This document shows, in pieces, positions 41,271-48,975 of a stretch of DNA of 53,269 nt (its first letter is position 1; each line of letters starts with the position of its first letter). Position numbers and translations under genes: made by a program. Origin of the DNA: Anaerolineaceae bacterium UBA1363 (GTDB lineage: Bacteria; Chloroflexota; Anaerolineae; Anaerolineales; Anaerolineaceae); assembly GCA_002306055.1 (NCBI GenBank), contig DBRR01000047.1, forward strand, positions 1-53,269, in the 5' to 3' direction. The notes beneath the pieces are model-generated. The model saw nothing but the letters and a program-made list of their open reading frames with translations. It was not told where the DNA came from and made no database searches.

Positions 41271-42383
41271 TTATATGACGACGGGAGGATTTTCCGCGTC
41301 GAGGCTGGGATCGAAGATGTGGATGTTGTCCATGTTGAAGACAACGCGCATCTTTGCGCCGTACTGAGTGTGCGTGCGGGGGTCAACACGAGCGATGAAA
41401 TTGTGATTGCCGTTGACCAGGTAAAGGAAGATTTCATTACCCATCAGTTCGGTTACATCCACGGTGACATCTACTGGCTCGGCAACGATGCCAGGAGCGG
41501 CATATTCGGGATTGTGAATGTCCTCTGGGCGAATACCAAAGATGATGTCCTTACCAACGACACTCTCGTAGCGAGTGATGTAGTGATCTGGGATGCGGAC
41601 ACGGAATGAGCCCATGTCCACGAACATCTTGCCTTCTTCCATTATAACCTTACCGTTGAAGAAGTTCATGGCAGGGGAACCAATGAAGCCGGCAACGAAA
41701 AGGTTTGCAGGATGATCATAGAGCACCTGCGGAGTATCGAGCTGCTGGAGCTTTCCTTTGTTCATGACGGCAATTCGGGTCGCCATGGTCATGGCTTCAG
41801 TCTGGTCATGGGTGACGTAGATGAAGGTAGTCTCAAGGCGCTTATGGAGCTTGGAGAGCTCGGCGCGGGTCTGGACGCGTAGTTTTGCGTCGAGGTTCGA
41901 GAGGGGCTCATCAAAGAGGAAAACTTTTGGCTCGCGAACGATAGCACGCCCAACTGCCACACGCTGACGCTGACCACCAGAAAGTTCCTTGGGCTTGCGC
42001 TTGAGCAGGGTTTCGATTCCGAGGGTCTGAGCTGCTTCTTTGACGCGCCGATCGATGTCGGCTTTGTCGAACTTGCGCAGTTTCAAGCCAAATGCCATGT
42101 TGTCGTAGACAGACATGTGCGGGTAGAGGGCATAGCTCTGAAAGACCATAGCGATGTCGCGATCTTTGGGAGCAACGTCATTGACGACTTGGTCACCAAT
42201 CATTACCTTGCCGTCTGTGATTTCTTCCAGACCAGCAAGACAGCGCAACGCAGTAGTCTTGCCGCAGCCGGAAGGGCCAACCAGGACTAAGAACTCTTTA
42301 TCTTCGATTGCAAGAGTAAGATCTTGCACGGCGACGACGTCACCAAAACGTTTCCAAACATGATCGTACGTGACACTTGCCAT
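41271..42383 (-). CDS. ABC transporter ATPase for sugars (MsmX/UgpC type)
   Basis: About 370 aa. Walker A G-P-S-G-C-G-K-T-T near residue 37, Q-loop V-F-Q-S-Y-A-L-Y-P-H, signature L-S-G-G-Q-R-Q-R-V, Walker B F-L-F-D-E-P-L-S-N-L-D, switch V-T-H-D. The C-terminal 130 residues form the TOBE/MOBE sugar-ATPase domain (F-G-I-R-P-E-D-I). It powers uptake of oligosaccharides or glycerol phosphate. No permease or binding protein gene is near, so it may serve several transporters. ATG at 42383 follows GGAGGAAATTTTT. Confidence 0.92.
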   Translation of the reverse strand: MASVTYDHVWKRFGDVVAVQDLTLAIEDKEFLVLVGPSGCGKTTALRCLAGLEEITDGKVMIGDQVVNDVAPKDRDIAMVFQSYALYPHMSVYDNMAFGLKLRKFDKADIDRRVKEAAQTLGIETLLKRKPKELSGGQRQRVAVGRAIVREPKVFLFDEPLSNLDAKLRVQTRAELSKLHKRLETTFIYVTHDQTEAMTMATRIAVMNKGKLQQLDTPQVLYDHPANLFVAGFIGSPAMNFFNGKVIMEEGKMFVDMGSFRVRIPDHYITRYESVVGKDIIFGIRPEDIHNPEYAAPGIVAEPVDVTVDVTELMGNEIFLYLVNGNHNFIARVDPRTHTQYGAKMRVVFNMDNIHIFDPSLDAENPPVVI

Positions 42384-42545
42384 AAAAATTTCCTCCAATC
42401 TTGAACGAGTATAGTGACTTCATTATACGTCAAATAGAACGAGAAGGGTAGTTTTTTAGACTGATTCATACTTTTAATGCCAATATTTCCCAGGATTTAA
42501 AAATCCAATTAGTCTATTGTTTAAAGAACTCCAGATCACGAGCAT

Positions 42546-42579
42546 CAAAAAAACACCTGCATTGCCAGGTGTTTTTTTA
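42546..42579 (-). terminator. Terminator downstream of glnA
   Basis: AAAACACCTG-CATTGC-CAGGTGTTTT with flanking A/T runs forms a strong stem 14 bp after the glnA stop (read on the minus strand). Confidence 0.82.
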
Positions 42580-42592
42580 GTCTTAGTAGCTT

Positions 42593-44011
42593 TCAGCAAT
42601 CCAAGTAACGTTCGATCTCGATCGGGATAGGTCGGGTGAGAATATCGTTGGCTTCTTTGCGCAGTGCTTTTACCCAAAAACTGATGAACTCATTTGAAAA
42701 TACCCCTGGTTTCGTCAGGAACTCCTGGTCTTTCTCAATGGCATCCAGGGCTTCGCTGAGCGAGAAGGGAACCTTCTTGATGCGCTTTTGTTTCGATTCT
42801 GGCCAGGATAGCACATCATCGTCAAATGGTCCATAACCAGCGGTGCGAGGATCCACTTTTCGGGCAATGCCATCCAATCCAGCCAGCAGCATGGCAGGGA
42901 TGGCCAGGTATGGATTGCAGGTGCCATCCGGAGTGCGGTATTCTATCCGGACTTCGCTTGGGTCGGTGGCATATTTGGGGGCTCGAACTGCGGCGTTGCG
43001 ATCGCCTTTACCAAAGAAACAGCTGGTCGGAGCTTCGAACCCTGGGGCAAGGCGCTTGAATGAATTGGTTGAAGGGTTGGTGAGGGCGCAGAGGGCTGCA
43101 GCGTGGTCGAGAATGCCACCTACGTAATAAAGGGCTGTCTCGCTCAGGTTGGCGTAGCCCTTGGCATCGTAAAAAACATTCAGACCGTCCTTGACCAGGA
43201 ATTGATGGAAGTGCAAACCGCTGCCCGCAGCACCATAGAAGGGTTTGGGCATGAATGTGATGGTTTTGCCCTCCGCATAGGCCAGGTTCTTCGCCAGGTA
43301 CTTGACCATCAGGGATCCATCCGTCGACTTGAAAATGTCCTGAAGAGGGGGTTCGATTTCGCCATGCCCTGGGCCGCCGGCTTCATGGTGATGGTACTTA
43401 ACTTTGTAGCCGAAATCTTCCATCATCAGCGAGATCTCGTTGCGTAAATCCTGGTTTTGATCAGCTGGCGCAATTTGATGATATCCCCGGTGGTTGGAAA
43501 CCAGGTAACCATTGGTGGTCGGGTTCTCCATCCAATCGGATTCGTACGAGACGAGTGAATAGGAGCTGGCATTCAAGCGATTGTCAAAGCTAACTTCGTC
43601 CAATATGTAAAATTCGTATTCAGGACCCCAGATGGAACGGTCAGCAACGCCAGTCTTTTTTAGATAGGCTTCAGCCTTGGCGACAATCTGGCGGGGGTCA
43701 AAATCGAAGCGCGCCTTGCTATCGGCTTCAAAAATATCTGCCAGGAATGACAGCGTTGGACGCTTGAAGAATGGATCCATGAACGCAGTTGAAAGATCAG
43801 GAATGAGGATCATATCCCCTGAAGTAACCGGCTTAAACCCAACAGCAGAGCCGTCAAACCCAATACCGTCCCGCATCATCTGTGGTGTGAATGACTCAGC
43901 AGACACCGAAACATGGTGCCAGCGACCAAACAAGTCGCACCATTTCAGATCAATCATGCGGATTTCGTTTTCCCGAATATATTTCAATGCCTCTTCGTAA
44001 TTTTGGAACAT
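42593..44011 (-). CDS. glnA: Glutamine synthetase type I
   Basis: About 472 aa. Metal and substrate motifs: G-F-D-G-S-A-V near residue 53, G-P-E-Y-E-F-Y near 130, H-H-E-A-G-G-P-G-H-G-E, and G-S-G-L-H-F-H. R-x-P and E-Y-R-T-P-D near the C-terminus are the active-site arginine region. It makes glutamine from glutamate, ammonia and ATP. ATG at 44011 sits behind AAGGAGC; GTG and TTG just upstream are weaker. Single gene with its own terminator. Confidence 0.95.
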   Translation of the reverse strand: MFQNYEEALKYIRENEIRMIDLKWCDLFGRWHHVSVSAESFTPQMMRDGIGFDGSAVGFKPVTSGDMILIPDLSTAFMDPFFKRPTLSFLADIFEADSKARFDFDPRQIVAKAEAYLKKTGVADRSIWGPEYEFYILDEVSFDNRLNASSYSLVSYESDWMENPTTNGYLVSNHRGYHQIAPADQNQDLRNEISLMMEDFGYKVKYHHHEAGGPGHGEIEPPLQDIFKSTDGSLMVKYLAKNLAYAEGKTITFMPKPFYGAAGSGLHFHQFLVKDGLNVFYDAKGYANLSETALYYVGGILDHAAALCALTNPSTNSFKRLAPGFEAPTSCFFGKGDRNAAVRAPKYATDPSEVRIEYRTPDGTCNPYLAIPAMLLAGLDGIARKVDPRTAGYGPFDDDVLSWPESKQKRIKKVPFSLSEALDAIEKDQEFLTKPGVFSNEFISFWVKALRKEANDILTRPIPIEIERYLDC

Positions 44012-44172
44012 CACCAAGCTCCTTTTTGTTTGTTTAATTTTTGTGTCCCGGATCGAATGACAAGTTCGAAATTTAGGCGCAGGTCAATTTTACCAGTATC
44101 CTGCCTGAGCCATAGGCGCAAGACACACTGCGTACGGCGAGCTGCCATGCCAGGTTGGTGGGTGGTAAATCA

Positions 44173-44200
44173 AAAACGACCTGAATCTTCAGGTCGTTTT
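44173..44200 (-). terminator. Terminator downstream of rubredoxin
   Basis: AAAACGACCTGAA and TTCAGGTCGTTTT form a 13-bp stem with a 2-base centre and T-rich end, between the rubredoxin stop and glnA. The other 150 bp of this gap show nothing. Confidence 0.75.
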
Positions 44201-44219
44201 ATAGAATGAGTGATTATTG

Positions 44220-44381
44220 TTAGCTGATTTTCTCGAATTGATCCTTGCCCGCACCACAATCGGGGCAGACCCAATCGTCGGGCAGGTCATCAAATGGGGT
44301 GCCAGGTTCAATCCCAGCGGAGGGGTCACCGATAGCTGGATCGTAGATATAACCACAGGCGATGCATTCGTATTTGTCCAT
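44220..44381 (-). CDS. Rubredoxin
   Basis: 53 aa, standard rubredoxin size. Two iron-binding pairs: C-I-A-C-G-Y near residue 6 and C-P-D-C-G-A near residue 39; aromatic residues at Y4, Y11, Y13 and W37 are in their usual places, with D-P-A-I-G-D-P in between. It is a one-electron carrier, often used for oxygen and peroxide detoxification in anaerobes. ATG at 44381 follows AGGAGAAAA. TATAAT stands at 44449-44444 on this strand. The palindrome at 44413-44428 lies between promoter and start. Confidence 0.96.
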   Translation of the reverse strand: MDKYECIACGYIYDPAIGDPSAGIEPGTPFDDLPDDWVCPDCGAGKDQFEKIS

Positions 44382-44412
44382 TTTTCTCCTTGAACGCTTA
44401 TACTATATTTAC

Positions 44413-44428
44413 AGGAGTAACTACTCCT
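44413..44428. promoter_or_regulatory. Inverted repeat in the rubredoxin leader
   Basis: AGGAGTA-AC-TACTCCT has perfect 7-bp arms. It lies downstream of the -10 TATAAT (44449-44444, minus strand) and 32 bp before the start, a place where a repressor could block transcription. Confidence 0.4.
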
Positions 44429-44530
44429 TGCTTGGTGTTTAGTATTATACAACACCCTTGTATGAATGAGGTTCAAAAAAGAGAGAACTCATTAGAATTT
44501 AACCAAACTCTAATCCTATAAGGAGCTGAA

Positions 44531-44851
44531 ATGACTGACTTCAATGAATTGATGAAATCTCTGCCGAAATTGATAAATGCCGAAGAAGCAAAAGGTTTGA
44601 ATGGACGGGTGCAGTTCAGCCTGACAGGCGCAGGTGGGGGCGACTGGGGTGTGATTTTGGAGGATGGGAAGGTCAATGTCAGTGAAGGTCCAATGATACA
44701 ACCCCAGTTAACCGTGAAGATCAGCACTGAAAATGCCGAAAAGTTGATGAGCGGCAGTCTCGACCCAATGATGGCATTCATGACCGGCAAGATCAAGATT
44801 GCTGGCGATATGTCCCTTGGAATGAAATTGATAGGCTTGCTGAAACAGTAA
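44531..44851 (+). CDS. SCP2 sterol-binding domain protein
   Basis: 106 aa, a single SCP2 domain: L-x-G-R-V-Q-F-S-L-T-G near residue 25, V-S-E-G-P, and the typical end F-M-T-G-K-I-K-I-A-G-D-M-S-L-G-M-K. The fold binds lipids or acyl chains in a hydrophobic tunnel; the ligand here is unknown. AAGGAG precedes the ATG. Its stop meets the convergent DUF59 gene 1 bp away. Confidence 0.88.
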   Translation: MTDFNELMKSLPKLINAEEAKGLNGRVQFSLTGAGGGDWGVILEDGKVNVSEGPMIQPQLTVKISTENAEKLMSGSLDPMMAFMTGKIKIAGDMSLGMKLIGLLKQ

Positions 44852-44852
44852 A

Positions 44853-45197
44853 CTAAGGCAGAAAGCCCCATTGGGGGTCCAACAGGTCGCTTTCCATCAT
44901 ATCGGGGGTCCAAGGTGCCATGTCGAATTCCATGCTGGTCGGAACGCCGAGGATTTGTTCGACCTTCTTGCGGGTTTCTTCCAGCATCGCAGGACCATAA
45001 GGACAGAATGGTGTGGTCAGAACCATGCGAACATGGGCTCCTTGTTCGGTTAGCTTGATTTCCCTGACCAATCCCAGTTCAATCACAGAATAGCCCAATT
45101 CGGGGTCTGTGATACCCGATAATCCTTCGATTAAATCGTTGTATTTATCTGGATTCGTGGTTCGGATTTCCCAGGTAACCTTTGTTTCATTTTCCAT
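44853..45197 (-). CDS. Iron-sulfur assembly factor, MIP18/DUF59 family (SufT/PaaD-like)
   Basis: About 114 aa. The motif I-T-D-P-E-L-G-Y-S-V-I-E-L-G-L-V and T-T-P-F-C-P-Y-G-P, with the conserved Cys, mark the family. Members help load Fe-S clusters on target proteins. ATG at 45197 lies inside the end of the sufR-like gene (11-bp overlap), so the two are translated together. This ties it to Fe-S regulation. Confidence 0.87.
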   Translation of the reverse strand: MENETKVTWEIRTTNPDKYNDLIEGLSGITDPELGYSVIELGLVREIKLTEQGAHVRMVLTTPFCPYGPAMLEETRKKVEQILGVPTSMEFDMAPWTPDMMESDLLDPQWGFLP

Positions 45198-45807
45198 CTT
45201 GAACCTCATAAGTATATGTGCACGCCACGTCACCCCGCAGAATGGAGGTATCGCGACTGATTGAATGCTTGATGAGTGATTCTAACAGAGCGTGGTTGAT
45301 CGTACAAACTTCGGGGTGGTTTTGTCCAAGGTAATGGAAAGGGCAGTGATGCGTCGTAAGCGTGTATTTTTCACCGGACCTGGTCCAGGAAAAAATGAAA
45401 CCGTCTTGAGTGAGATTGCTGGCGAATTTCTCCAGCTTCTCCTCAGGGTCCTCAGAGTTGATTGAATTCGCGTATATTTCGGCGAAGTCTCTCCCAATTT
45501 GTTGAAACAGCTCCAGCAAATTGTCCGTGCCAAGGAAGCGTTTCATGGTGGTCAGGGCTTGATCCGACAATTTGATGTAGTTGGTCGGAACATTTTGAAA
45601 ACCCTTTTCGGTCAGGTGATAAACGAATCGCGGTCTGCCCACGCCATGGCGTTCTTCCGTCGAGGCAATAATCCCCTCTGCTTCCAGGCTCATCAGGTGA
45701 TGGCGAACGGAAATCTCACTGATGGCAAGGATCTCCGAGAGCTGGCTGATGGTTGCCATTCGCAGCAGGAAAACCTGATTTAAGATAATGTCTTTTGTGT
45801 TCTTCAT
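45187..45807 (-). CDS. SufR-like Fe-S sensing transcriptional regulator
   Basis: 206 aa. The winged helix at 10-65 has I-S-Q-L-S-E-I-L-A-I-S-E-I-S-V-R-H-H-L as the DNA-reading part. The C-terminal half holds H-H-C-P-F-H, E-V-C-T-I-N-H and V-A-C-T-Y-T-Y, three Cys placed like the cluster ligands of SufR. SufR represses the suf operon when it carries an Fe-S cluster. The sufCBD genes are 3.2 kb away on the other strand. A palindrome upstream (45831-45862) may be its own operator. Confidence 0.82.
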   Translation of the reverse strand: MKNTKDIILNQVFLLRMATISQLSEILAISEISVRHHLMSLEAEGIIASTEERHGVGRPRFVYHLTEKGFQNVPTNYIKLSDQALTTMKRFLGTDNLLELFQQIGRDFAEIYANSINSEDPEEKLEKFASNLTQDGFIFSWTRSGEKYTLTTHHCPFHYLGQNHPEVCTINHALLESLIKHSISRDTSILRGDVACTYTYEVQDGK

Positions 45808-45830
45808 AATGCTTGATATTATATGGCAAT

Positions 45831-45862
45831 TTGCTTAGCAGGATTGCGCTTATGCCAAGCAA
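45831..45862. promoter_or_regulatory. Inverted repeat before the SufR-like gene
   Basis: TTGCTTAGC (45831-45839) and GCCAAGCAA (45854-45862) are inverted, with one mismatch and a 14-bp spacer, in the divergent 137-bp region. This is a fitting place for autoregulation. Confidence 0.5.
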
Positions 45863-45880
45863 TTTGTTAAAGTAAAATCT

Positions 45881-45908
45881 TTGTTTACACTTAGGTATGC
45901 ACTACAAT
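45881..45908 (+). promoter_or_regulatory. Promoter of the DUF4332 gene
   Basis: TTGTTT (45881-45886) and TACAAT (45903-45908) are 16 bp apart, close to a sigma-70 promoter; the start codon is 36 bp further down. Confidence 0.5.
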
Positions 45909-45944
45909 ATGTTAAATACTAATGGGTATTTCAAGGAGAGAAAA

Positions 45945-46349
45945 ATGCCAAAACTCGAGGATATTGAAGGAATCGGACCCACTTTCGCAAAGAAGTTAGC
46001 TGAAGCTGGAGTGACCTCTGTCGCTCAGTTGCTGAAAGTTGGCGCTAGTCCCAAAGGTCGTGAAGAACTGGCTGCTAAAGCCGGCATCGATCGCAAACTG
46101 ATCCTGGAATGGGTAAACCATGCCGATCTTTACCGGATCAAAGGAGTTGGTCAGGAATATTCTAATCTACTCGAGGAAGCAGGCGTCGACACCGTGGTGG
46201 AACTCGCCACGTGCAAACCTGAGAACCTGCATGCCAAAATCCTGGAAGTGAACGCAGCCAAGAAATTGGTTCGCCGCCCACCAAGCGCCCAAATGGTTGC
46301 TGACTGGGTCTTGCAAGCAAAGGAGTTGCCAAGAGTCGTGACTTACTAA
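45945..46349 (+). CDS. DUF4332 protein with helix-hairpin-helix motifs
   Basis: About 134 aa. I-E-G-I-G-P-T-F-A-K-K-L-A-E-A-G near residue 6 and I-K-G-V-G-Q-E-Y-S-N-L-L-E-E-A-G near 66 are two helix-hairpin-helix units. This is the DUF4332 pattern; such repeats usually bind DNA without sequence preference. No enzyme domain is attached. ATG at 45945 behind AAGGAGAGAAAA is better than 45897. Confidence 0.82.
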   Translation: MPKLEDIEGIGPTFAKKLAEAGVTSVAQLLKVGASPKGREELAAKAGIDRKLILEWVNHADLYRIKGVGQEYSNLLEEAGVDTVVELATCKPENLHAKILEVNAAKKLVRRPPSAQMVADWVLQAKELPRVVTY

Positions 46350-46636
46350 CTCCTGTAGGATATCTAGGCAAAAAGTCTTTTCTGAAAAAACGCGCTTTTG
46401 TGTCGCAATCTGTTGTTTGTATTTAAGCAGTGCGGAGAAAAATCATCTACAACATTCTATTTTATGAAATGGATCGTTAAAAACGCCATACAATAAGGCA
46501 GAAAACCAGGCTATATTTAAATGGCTTTAGCCACAATCATCACCCTTCTATGGTGAAAAGGTTGTTAAGAAAATTAAACATAGAATTTCGGTATAAGGAT
46601 TTCTTTTAATTTCGTCCAAAGGAGAAAGGAGTAGAT
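46350..46636. other. 287-bp gap, AT-rich
   Basis: No gene or clear promoter. The only clear signal is CCAAAGGAGAAAGGAG at its right end, the ribosome site of the next (frameshifted) gene. Confidence 0.4.
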
Positions 46637-46704
46637 ATGGCCACCAAGGATCAAAAAAAGCGGCGTCGGAAAATATCAAGAAAGCACAAAAAAAACGGCG
46701 GGAT
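46637..46704 (+). other. Frameshifted N-terminus of the basic protein below
   Basis: ATG at 46637, behind AAAGGAGTAGAT, reads M-A-T-K-D-Q-K-K then runs to TGA at 46706. One more A in the A7 run at 46653-46659 would lead into A-A-S-E-N-I-K-K-A-Q-K-K-R-R-D and on into the frame of the gene at 46705. E-N-I-K-K-A-Q recurs as M-E-N-I-K-K-A-Q in the same protein's tail, which supports this reading. Confidence 0.65.
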
Positions 46705-47157
46705 ATGACCCCGCGAGAACACGCGCAGGCTCAACCAGAAGGACAAAAGCGCGCTAAACCGGGTACGACTGGTGAAGGTGATTATTACCACATCATTGTG
46801 CGACCGAAGAATGAGTTCACCACTTTTCGCAACCAAGATGTGGGTGACAAGGGTCATATTCTGCGCATGGCGGGTAAACGGAGCAGTGGATCCTGGGATA
46901 CGCATGCGTGGCTTATCAGCAAGGAAGATGCGCATGTAGAAGGAAATACAATCATCGCGGACTCTGAGGATGCCCAAAAATTGCTCGAAACCCTGGGGTC
47001 AAAACCCACGCTGGTAAAGGGAGATATCTTCGAGGCAAAAGACAGGCCTGATGTTCCCGAACGCTCGAAACCAACCGAGGCTCAACAAAAGGCCAGGATG
47101 GAGAATATCAAAAAAGCCCAGCAAGCGCGCAAGGGGAAAGCAAGTAAAAAAGAATAA
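46705..47157 (+). CDS. Basic hypothetical protein (N-terminus displaced by frameshift)
   Basis: 150 aa from the internal ATG; 173 if the poly-A frameshift is restored. The centre (residues 25-95) is a compact domain with D-Y-Y-H-I-I-V-R-P-K, G-H-I-L-R-M-A-G-K-R and W-D-T-H-A-W-L-I; both ends are Lys/Arg/Gln-rich and probably disordered. I do not recognise the family. No good ribosome site stands before 46705, which again points to the 46637 start. Nearest neighbours are a DUF4332 gene and an orphan EIIA, which gives no hint of function. Confidence 0.6.
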   Translation: MTPREHAQAQPEGQKRAKPGTTGEGDYYHIIVRPKNEFTTFRNQDVGDKGHILRMAGKRSSGSWDTHAWLISKEDAHVEGNTIIADSEDAQKLLETLGSKPTLVKGDIFEAKDRPDVPERSKPTEAQQKARMENIKKAQQARKGKASKKE

Positions 47158-47604
47158 ATCACCCTTCATATATTCCCTTACACTTCGGCGGTCGTGGCAA
47201 AGGATGCGGGTGTATCCCCACAATGGGGGCAGGTGGATGCCAGTTCCGACCGGTAATGCGAGGATAGGACAAAGAGAATATGAGCAGGAAGCGCCTTCCA
47301 GAGATGGAGGCGCTTTTTGTATCACATACGTACGGTAATTTATACAATTGAAAGGTAGTCTTTAGAAAATCTTATAGTTCGCCCTTTTTTTACTTCAAGA
47401 GAATCCCAAAATTTATGTCTCAAGGATATCGGGCACATGGCTACTGAAGCGAACAACTCTATAAGTTTATTAAAATGCCTCCCATGCTTGGCAGGAGAGG
47501 CATTATTGAATAAAATTGCGGAAAACTTACCACAGCCGGTCTGATTTGAGTGTGGCATTAAGATTGTCAAAAGCAGCTCGAGTGCAAAAGAGGAGAAGGT
47601 AGGA
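47158..47604. other. 447-bp gap with a terminator and a hairpin
   Basis: A terminator (AAGCGCC...GGCGCTT then TTTTTG, 47289-47318) probably ends the gene before it. Further on, AATGCCTC (47474-47481) and GAGGCATT (47497-47504) form an 8-bp hairpin. ORFs on the minus strand here lack any family character. Confidence 0.5.
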
Positions 47605-48072
47605 ATGTCCTTACTACACGATTTTGTTAAAAAGAAACACTGCATTTTTGTGGAGGAAGCAGCGGATTGGCGCGACGCGATCAGAATCGGATGCAAGCCC
47701 TTACTGGCTGACGGCACGATCGACGAGCGTTATCCGAAGAAACTCATCGAAGGCGTTGAGGAATATGGTCCATACATCGTCTTGCTTCCAGGCGTGGCAA
47801 TGCCGCACTTTCAGCAGGGCTCTGAAGGTGTTTATAAAACTGCTATCGGGTTTATGAAAGTCGAAAAACCCGTGTTTTTCGTGGAAGGCGATCCGGAAAA
47901 ATACGCCAATCTCTTCTTTACACTGGCGTCTTGCAATCCCACTGAACATCTTGCCAACATGAGTCAGCTTGCAAAGATGTTGGGAGATGATAATCTGCTC
48001 CGGGATTTAATGGAGAATGTACATAACGAAGAGGATCTACTCCGTATTGCAGATAAATATCCGCTTGATTAA
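47605..48072 (+). CDS. Stand-alone PTS EIIA component (mannitol/fructose class)
   Basis: 155 aa. The phosphorylation site is P-G-V-A-M-P-H68, the normal EIIA-2 motif. E-Y-G-P-Y-I-V-L precedes it, and F-F-T-L-A-S-C-N-P-T-E-H-L is the usual second motif with an active-site His. It would accept phosphate from HPr and pass it to EIIB, or act as a regulator like PtsN. No EIIB, EIIC, HPr or EI gene is near. GGAGAAGG precedes the ATG. Confidence 0.85.
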   Translation: MSLLHDFVKKKHCIFVEEAADWRDAIRIGCKPLLADGTIDERYPKKLIEGVEEYGPYIVLLPGVAMPHFQQGSEGVYKTAIGFMKVEKPVFFVEGDPEKYANLFFTLASCNPTEHLANMSQLAKMLGDDNLLRDLMENVHNEEDLLRIADKYPLD

Positions 48073-48088
48073 GCTTAAGGCTGCTCAC

Positions 48089-48120
48089 AACAAAAAGCCC
48101 CTGAAGAGGAGCTTTTTGTT
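48089..48120 (+). terminator. Terminator after the EIIA gene
   Basis: AACAAAAAGC and GCTTTTTGTT form a 10-bp stem with a further CC/GG pair, ending in a T-rich stretch. Confidence 0.75.
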
Positions 48121-48190
48121 AGGGTTTTCGTGACAGTTTTAAAAAAACAGTGCTTAAATCAAGATTGTCTGCTATGGTGACGAGTCTTTT

Positions 48191-48739
48191 TTACTTCAAC
48201 TCATCGGGTAGGGCAGGAATCCGAAGAACCTGGCCAGGCACGATGATGTTCATATTGTCACCAATGATGTCCTTGTTGGCTTCGTAGATCAGCTTGTAAT
48301 AGGGGGGTGTGGCATGCCCGTAGTATTTCAGGGCAATGTGGCTAAGCGTGTCATCAGCGGTGACGGTGTGCTCACCAATGAAGGCTGCGGCTTTCTCAGC
48401 AGCGCGGCGTGCCTCGTACTCCGCCTGGCGGGCTTCAGCCTCCGCTTTGTAGCGGTCGGCCTCTGCAACGCGCCTGGCATTCGCTTCGGCAACTTCTTTC
48501 ACCTTTGCTTCAGCCTCGTCAGCGATGTGGCGCGCTTCAGCTTCAGCTTTGTCGCGGACGCTTTCGGCCGCATGTTTTGCGTTTTCTGCAATGTCTTCAG
48601 CTTCGTGTTTTACCTTCTCTGCGGCAACCTCGGCTTCATGTTTGGCTGCTTCCGCTGCCTTGCGAGCGGCTTCTTCCAATTCTTCCTTGGGCTCTTTTTT
48701 TCCAAAGAGCTTTCCGAATAAACCTTTTTCTTCGGCCAT
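48191..48739 (-). CDS. Ala/Glu/Lys-rich coiled-coil protein with LysM domain
   Basis: About 182 aa. Residues 15-120 are a long helix of A-E-A/K repeats with charged heptads. A LysM-type domain follows at about 127-178: H-T-V-T-A-D-D-T-L-S-H-I-A-L-K-Y-Y-G, then I-Y-E-A-N-K-D-I-I and I-V-P-G-Q-V-L-R-I-P. LysM binds peptidoglycan, but there is no signal peptide, so the place of action is uncertain. ATG at 48739 with AAGGAGATAAAA is clear. Confidence 0.82.
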   Translation of the reverse strand: MAEEKGLFGKLFGKKEPKEELEEAARKAAEAAKHEAEVAAEKVKHEAEDIAENAKHAAESVRDKAEAEARHIADEAEAKVKEVAEANARRVAEADRYKAEAEARQAEYEARRAAEKAAAFIGEHTVTADDTLSHIALKYYGHATPPYYKLIYEANKDIIGDNMNIIVPGQVLRIPALPDELK

Positions 48740-48912
48740 TTTTATCTCCTTACTTGTGTGTTTAATTAACCCGGTTTGGGTTTGATAGGGATAGCGATAA
48801 GCCATAAGAGGAAAATGCTTGCGCTACTAAAATATATTATATCCTATCGAGCATGGACCGAAAGCTATCTGTAGAAGGTGAATGTTAATAAGTTAAGATA
48901 TATATAAAAAAA

Positions 48913-48941
48913 TTGACTTTCAGTACCCCGCATGCTATAAT
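48913..48941 (+). promoter_or_regulatory. Promoter of the sufCBD operon
   Basis: TTGACT (48913-48918) and TATAAT (48936-48941) stand 17 bp apart, a near-ideal sigma-70 promoter, 35 bp before the sufC start. The AT-rich stretch before it may hold the repressor site. Confidence 0.85.
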
Positions 48942-48975
48942 CCAGCGATAAATCCTTTCGGAAAATTAGGAAATA

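Noticed and set aside
47340..47717. 125-aa minus-strand ORF before the EIIA gene
   Set aside because: Overlaps the EIIA start region, lacks a ribosome site and any recognisable motif.
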